From Melastoma dodecandrum (lineage: Eukaryota; Streptophyta; Magnoliopsida; Myrtales; Melastomataceae), in assembly GCA_029817715.1 (NCBI GenBank), contig JARUPY010000539.1, positions 4,315,501 to 4,379,500 of the forward strand: DNA of 64,000 bases, given 5' to 3'. How positions within the stretch are numbered: the stretch's first letter is position 1; every line of letters begins with the position of its first letter. The notes beneath the pieces were generated by a model. That model worked only from the letters and a program-made list of their open reading frames with translations, made no database searches and was not told the origin of the DNA. A program made the translations under genes and the position numbers. Positions 61,727 to 64,000 of the stretch are shown in pieces.

Positions 61727-62405
61727 CTTCAAATTTCAGACATGATAATAGAAATTCTCACTTTCAAACATCACTCCGTTTCACCAAAAAACTGCACAAA
61801 ACAGAGTCCTCCTTCTCCATAATAGAGAAAAAAAGGGCCAGCAGGCTTCTAGATATCCGGAAAAAAAAAAAAGAAATCCCGTCTCAGATAAATTTTGGCC
61901 TGGGATTTCGACAATCCGTTCCAAGATTATAAGCAGAAGCATGGATTGGTGACCAAAACGAGCGAAACAACATAGGATAAATGCACTGAACACCATTCCA
62001 TCGTCATCACTCCACTCCATTAGTTGATTTCACGACATTCGTGGTATCCACGAAACCAGAACTTCGACAGTTCAAATCCCAGAGAAAGAGAAGAAAAGAA
62101 CAAAAGATCGACGCTCTATTTCACCAGGCCACACGACACCCACCCACCTCTGGACAAGATCAAGGGAAGTCATCCCGTTGCGGCATTTGGTCGAACAAAA
62201 AACCCGCAGAGAGGGAATCATCTTATTCCACCAACCCCCTTTCAATTTCCCATCGAAACCCAGGTCGTGAAATCCCACGACTAACCGAAAGGAGTAAACT
62301 TGTGCAGCAAAACCCCGCCTTGAAAGCGAGCGGGGGACAAGCACTGACTTATCCTCCAAGGAATGAAGAACTCGACAATTCAACTCGACGGAGTAATTTC
62401 ATTTG

Positions 62406-63604
62406 ATATCAAAATTTATTTATATTTGAGAAAGAAGGTGTGCTTTTGAAGTAATATATTTTATTCGACATAACTAACATTGAATTGGATATATGTTGCC
62501 TCCTTCCTGGTAACCTCGGTGGTAAGAGCCGGAGTAATTCCTTAGCTCGCGGTCGCGGAACCCTTCAACCTCAGATGCACTCGCTCGTCCGAGCGGGCAA
62601 GCATCGGATCAAGTGGCCTTTATTATCTAATTTTTATAAAATTTATGTTAGATTATAATTAATTACGTGTTTTAATCGAAATTTGTTACATACGACACAA
62701 CATGAGAGTCCTCGACATAAAAGCCGACACATTAGGAGCTAGATCTCCTCGCTGCTTGACCTAACCTAATAGACGGCCGTCGGCTAAGACAGGGGAGGAT
62801 GACCTACTGCTATGCTACTTGTCGGCTTACTGATCTTAAATGCATGCTGGTGTGATCTTCTTAAGGCATAATAATTGTCTATTTATTAACGTAAAAATAA
62901 ATAACGTAACTTTTAATGTCCTATATTTTTTTTATTACGTTGATGCTAAATGAATTGATTTTTCTTTCATTTAATATCATACCAATCCTAAAATCGAATT
63001 GGGGTTCTTTTTCTTTTTTTTTTTCAGTTCTGTTTAGTTTGTATGCGTTCGGGGCCGGGGCCGGAAGCAATTGAAATTGGGTTAGCACATGACATTTGGC
63101 ATTATTTCCATTTTCTTTATAAAAAGGTTTTACATTGTGATTATCACACTAGATTTGTAATTCAATGTTTGAATATAATGTCGTCGTTAATATTAATCAA
63201 TTGGCCTTATATATTAGTGGGCTAAAGTGAATTAAATTTAATATATAAAATTAAGTTATGATCCACTGTGGTCATCGTTATATATAATCTCGGTTGCCAT
63301 ATCCGGCAGAACAATACTATGTTTAATAGTAAAAAGGGTTGTGGGGTCTGATGTTCAGACAGAGTTAACGTGAGCCCTCGGTTGGCCTTTGATCCGTTTA
63401 AGTTGAGCATATATCATACCTTAATATAATTCTCTTCTAAAAGCCCGGACCATTGATTCTTTTATGGTATTTCAAGATAAAAACATATCGCATTGCCATA
63501 AGGAGATTACGCGAATTTGGTGAGTTGAGTTGTGTGGCCATTACTTTATTAATTTGATGTAGTATTGATCACGATATGGAAGTAGTCGAAGATTAAAAAT
63601 TTTT
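62406..63604. other. Intergenic region
   Basis: Upstream of HCC2. AT-rich apart from a GC-richer stretch at about 62500-62840. A tRNA-like feel near 62510-62580 was examined and not supported. No gene recognised. Confidence 0.4.
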
Positions 63605-64000
63605 CACGTTGCCGATATAATCTAGTTTTGATGACGACGCTAATGTGCTATTTAAGTGTACAGAAGAACAGGTCTTCGAATATTGAAGCTGGTCTTTGTT
63701 ATCTGAGTAATACATAAAAGATTTATGTGAAGGACTTCAACGGATGAAACGATCTAGCCATCAGAAATGGTGTTATAAGGACAAGATCTATTATCGAGTC
63801 CACTATTTATATTGTAGATATGAGCTTCTGTGTTACAGACACTATAACTCTCCTTGTTGGAGTACTTATAACGGGTTAAAGAATAACACTTCTATGAATG
63901 ACAATTTCCTTGTTGGAGAGATTGTCATTTCAGCGAGCACATGAGATGAGATTATGATCACAAACGACCTAAAGTTAATTCTTATTGAATTAACTCGGGA
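63605..64000 (+). mobile_element. Possible start of a copia-type LTR running off the window
   Basis: The text 'gttgccgatataatctagttttgatgacgacg' echoes the start of the LTR at 18281 (TGTTGATATGGTTTTGATGATG), and the next ~350 bp lack genes. The second end lies outside the window, so this is tentative. Confidence 0.3.

Noticed and set aside
62500..62600. tRNA-like arrangement ('ggtggtaagagccgg')
   Set aside because: An A-box-like piece is present but there is no GGTTCGANNCC B box and no foldable cloverleaf.

Overview
This is a nuclear plant chromosome segment. Multi-exon genes with GT-AG introns, families confined to land plants (TGA bZIP, FLZ zinc finger, CPR5, CYP96A, DUF26/ginkbilobin-like, TIR-type resistance gene debris) and LTR retrotransposon remnants all point to a eudicot, most likely a rosid. 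The style of the TIR-NLR remnant reminds me of Myrtales such as pomegranate, but that is only an impression.

Layout. 1-1750: a Ty1/copia gag fragment and a broken TIR-NLR remnant. 2417-11371 (+): a complete 26-exon NAT10/Kre33 RNA cytidine acetyltransferase gene, with two non-autonomous DNA transposons in introns 7 and 9. 11806-13713 (-): the convergent 7-exon gene for the mitochondrial ATP synthase 24 kDa subunit. 13.9-26 kb: an accessory block made of two tandem copies of one module, each holding DUF26 copies, a copia gag/protease fragment and CYP96A, all genes on the minus strand. Only one secreted DUF26 gene and one CYP96A gene remain intact. A 1.9-kb solo LTR with a perfect 5-bp target duplication splits the truncated CYP96A copy. 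27.9-28.5 kb: a third, inverted CYP96A wreck.

29-62 kb is a gene island: CPR5 (+), an unrecognised 48-residue membrane peptide (-), an AGT2-type aminotransferase (+) with a stray exon-1 fragment upstream, a TGA1-like bZIP (-), a solo LTR whose U3 carries paired palindromes, an acidic nuclear-protein gene with an apparent frameshift (+), myo-inositol-3-phosphate synthase (+), an FLZ zinc-finger gene (-), an ACX2-like acyl-CoA oxidase pseudogene (-) and the SCO-like HCC2 (-). From memory, the Arabidopsis homologues lie in two short intervals, one near the end of chromosome 4 (AGT2, HCC2, FLZ, MIPS1) and one near the end of chromosome 5 (CPR5, ACX2, TGA1). The island therefore looks like the unfractionated ancestral gene order.

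Exon boundaries were placed by eye from splice dinucleotides, reading phase and remembered family sequences. In every gene with a full exon list the phases close. The genes are independent housekeeping, defence and metabolic loci rather than an operon-like pathway.
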